Assembly: GCA_003024785.1 (NCBI GenBank)
Contig: PUQB01000030.1
Coordinates: 549,414-613,413 of the forward strand
Direction: 5' to 3'
From: Selaginella tamariscina
Taxonomy: Eukaryota > Streptophyta > Lycopodiopsida > Selaginellales > Selaginellaceae
Length of the DNA: 64,000 nucleotides
Part shown: piece by piece, positions 61,621-64,000 of the stretch
Position numbering within the stretch: position 1 is the stretch's first letter
How the letters are laid out: every line of letters begins with the position of its first letter
Position numbers and translations under genes: made by a program
Notes under the pieces: model-generated
Databases searched by the model: none
What the model was told of the DNA's origin: nothing
Seen by the model: only the letters and a program-made list of their open reading frames with translations

Positions 61621-62626
61621 AGTGTCTTATACAATGTTATACGTATAATATGTGTCTATAAATGTGTGTGTATTCACAAAATGGTGTTACTAAATATATA
61701 TGTAATAAGTTTAAAAACACTATAGTTTTTGAATTAACACTATGTATATATGAACATTTCATACATAACATTAAACATAGATATGGATATACATCATGTA
61801 ATTCGATAGTGTAAGTATAATTTTATGCCTTATATATGCATAATATATAAAATCCTGGTATATTACATTTATACATGTACGTACAGTTCATAGACAGTCA
61901 ACAATGTATATACACAAGAACATATATACATATATAATATATTAAGTATAAAACCAATACTCTCTACACAACTTTATTACACACACACATGGTCTCAATA
62001 ATATCAAATAAATAAGCTATATTAAATTTTACTTAAATATTAAATATATACTTATAAAATTACTTATATACTTATACTAATGACTTACATATAATATATA
62101 TAAATGAAGTTAAGCTTTATTATGTATATAAAAATGCTATTTATTTATATGCATGTTGTAACTAAAGTGGGCATGATACGTGAAAATGGGAATATAAAAT
62201 AAATTACTAATTAATACTTAAGTTTTAATTATTAATTAATCATTTAATTAATATGTAATTAAGCCTTAAATAAATTAATTAATTAATTAATCCTTCAATA
62301 ACCTTACTTAGTAAGGAATATTCCTAAAATATCTTAGAATATTCATATTATTCTAAAAATAGTTTACAATAATGAAGAAATACTATCAAACATAATTACA
62401 AATGAAATCATTTTCTTATCAACATGTTAATTTTTTATAAATACTTTCTTCCTACCATACAGAAATCTCCTCATTTTGTCTAAATCATCACTCTCCGGAT
62501 TAATCAAATCATTTTGGTCAATATCTTGATGTTGTTGCCACCACTAACACTCTCACGAATGCAATTGGGAGTTGCCATCCTTGTTAATACATAAGATGTA
62601 ATAAGAAGGTCTGCATAAAGGCTCAT
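61621..62626. other. AT-rich spacer, no supported gene
   Basis: This stretch has low-complexity TA-rich sequence and repeated TTAATTAATTAA near 62,230-62,292. The right end is the 3' UTR of the minus-strand HAD gene. Confidence 0.6.
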
Positions 62627-63686
62627 CTAAAAATGACGTTCCTTAAGAATAATATTATAAAGCGCCCGGTTGCTATCCTTCATTTTATAAAATTCAAAAT
62701 CACGAGAAAGAAAAGCTTCAGGAAATGTATGATACGGTGGATACTGCTCACAAAAATTTTCGAGATTCTTCTTTCTGAGGCACGTATCCAAGTAGTTCAC
62801 TAGCTCATCCATGATATCGGTATCAGAATATGGATCGAAAGTGATTGGATGAATACAAGCAATGTTTTGGTTGAGCATAGCCTTCTGAGGAGAGTCGTCT
62901 ACTACTAAGATATGTGCATTCTTCATTATCCTTAAGCGACTGATCTCCCCATGAGTCCCAATTATTCTTTCATTCTTGAAGAAGTATGGCTTGCTTTCCT
63001 TTCTTATATTGTGAAATTCGAGAGGTTTATAACACATTCGCTGGTCAAAAATCCAATCTTTACGAATCACCTCTTCTGCAACACTACAATGTTTCTTAAG
63101 CAAATTCAACAGCGGTGTTAAGTTATGAATCTGCATGCATGACCAAATCCCCACAAGCGCACCCATCTCCTTAAGCTTTTGAAAGAGACGATCCAACCCT
63201 GGACGAAAAATAATATCATATCGAAATTTACCATGACAAGGAATGAAATCTCCTTGTTTGATTTCTTTTTTCCTATCCTCGGGCCTTTGTCGATGAAGCA
63301 GAACACCATTGACATCCAACAACACAATATGGCCATGAGTAACATGAGATAGCGTTGCCTCTTTGAATTTACTTTGCAAATCACTTGTTTGCTCCCTTTC
63401 ACATTTATCCGTTGCCACTATCTCGTTGCCTATCCCTTCATCATTTAATTGTACATCATCCTTACAAGATTCAGATATTGCATGCGCTGAAGAAATTGAT
63501 TTCGGAACTGAAGCCAATAAAAATGATGATGAAAAACTGAAGTGGCCCCCATGGTAACGATGTTTTGAGCTGCATTATTATCCATGCATGAACTCTGTCA
63601 TTCTGACATGTGGCACAAGAAATTGTCGCCAAACCCCTCTCTTACCTCATGCCAATGCTGAAAATCCATGTTCTCAATTGTTTCAT
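62627..63686 (-). CDS. FCP1/NIF-type HAD protein with a changed first motif
   Basis: The main exon is 63,569-62,627. No ATG lies in frame before the domain in it, but a small upstream exon (63,686-63,646, MKQLRTWIFSIGM) joins in phase through GT-AG borders and would give 327 residues. An exon further upstream is also possible. The domain starts at LLDVNGVLLHR, followed by FRPGLDRLFQKLKEMGALVG, IWSCM, a central KPYFFKNERI and the acidic motif ILVVDDSP. This order is that of FCP1/SCP-like phosphatases of the HAD superfamily. Active members have DxDx(T/V) in motif I; here the second aspartate, the general acid, is asparagine (DVN), so catalysis is doubtful. Plants have related proteins with a DxN motif. 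Substrate and location are unknown. Confidence 0.7.
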
Positions 63687-63867
63687 TACATCTGCAAAAT
63701 GATAATTAGCTGACCTTAAAATTATCAAGGTATATTATTTACCTTGTTAATGTGTGACCCATGTTTGAACTAAAAGCTTCATTAATCCTTGAGAATTTAT
63801 TTTCTGTACAAATATAAACGAAATATAAAAATGCCTTATGTTACACTCATTTACACTATTCGTCACT

Positions 63868-64000
63868 CTAAGAACTCATTAACAATTCTTCTTCGCTATT
63901 ACCTTCTGAGTGAGGCGAAGAAGGTCTAAGCCGCTTGTGAGATGGTTCATGATCTTCTGTATCTTCTATTGATGTTTCCATGGGTAATGGAGTGTGCAAA
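63868..64000 (-). CDS. C-terminal end of an unrecognised protein, cut by the window edge
   Basis: An open minus-strand frame enters from the right edge and ends at the stop at 63,868. It reads METSIEDTEDHEPSHKRLRP and then SSPHSEGNSEEELLMSS, acidic with a KRLR basic patch that could be a nuclear signal. A possible donor (CAGAAG|GTAATA) lies near 63,914, so it may instead be an internal exon, perhaps of the HAD gene to its left. Confidence 0.4.
   Translation of the reverse strand, partial: LHTPLPMETSIEDTEDHEPSHKRLRPSSPHSEGNSEEELLMSS

Overview
This window is nuclear DNA of a land plant. It contains split genes with GT-AG introns, a chloroplast envelope transporter with a transit peptide, an auxin receptor, a CRINKLY4-type receptor kinase, a LEA_2 protein and many pentatricopeptide repeat (PPR) sequences. 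The PPR proteins are made of ~31-residue motifs of the MPxRDxVSWNxML type. One fossil gene fragment has a 64-base intron. Both traits fit a lycophyte such as a Selaginella relative, but that placement is inference. Introns and spacers are AT-rich and full of compound (CT)n(CA)n and (TA)n microsatellites.

Layout: 1-6.0 kb holds two broken Ty1/copia copies in opposite orientations. 6.3-21.2 kb is a host gene island: a LEA_2 gene (+), a serine-rich MAKR-like gene (-), a CRINKLY4-like receptor kinase (-), a divergent pair DPM3 (-) / CNX5 (+) sharing a 91-base promoter, and a CYSTM gene (-) converging on CNX5. 22.4-25.4 kb is a long PPR gene (+). 25.8-29.3 kb is a broken Ty3/gypsy copy. 29.6-34.2 kb is a patchwork of two broken PPR genes, a SCYL2 fragment, retroelement scraps, a small TIR element and a truncated cytochrome P450 gene. 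36-46.5 kb is a nest of broken copia copies with two large inverted-LTR structures and a degenerate minisatellite. 47.8-54.8 kb is a second gene island with PLGG1 (+) and an AFB4/5-type auxin receptor (+). The remainder is AT-rich spacer with a few unassigned coding islands and, at the right edge, an FCP1-like HAD protein (-) plus the end of another reading frame (-).

The genes do not form one pathway. They cover photorespiratory transport (PLGG1), auxin perception (AFB), molybdenum cofactor and tRNA sulfur transfer (CNX5), dolichol-phosphate mannose synthesis (DPM3), surface signalling (the CRINKLY4-like kinase) and organelle RNA handling (PPR).

Two observations stand out. A 1,748-base element at 39,125-40,872 has TG...CA ends and a 5-base target duplication. 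It consists of an LTR, a primer-binding-site-like motif and then most of the same LTR inverted, so it looks like a palindromic reverse-transcription product that integrated as such. Second, almost every reading-frame break in the host genes is a one-base loss, often in a short G run, which points to residual assembly errors rather than dead genes.
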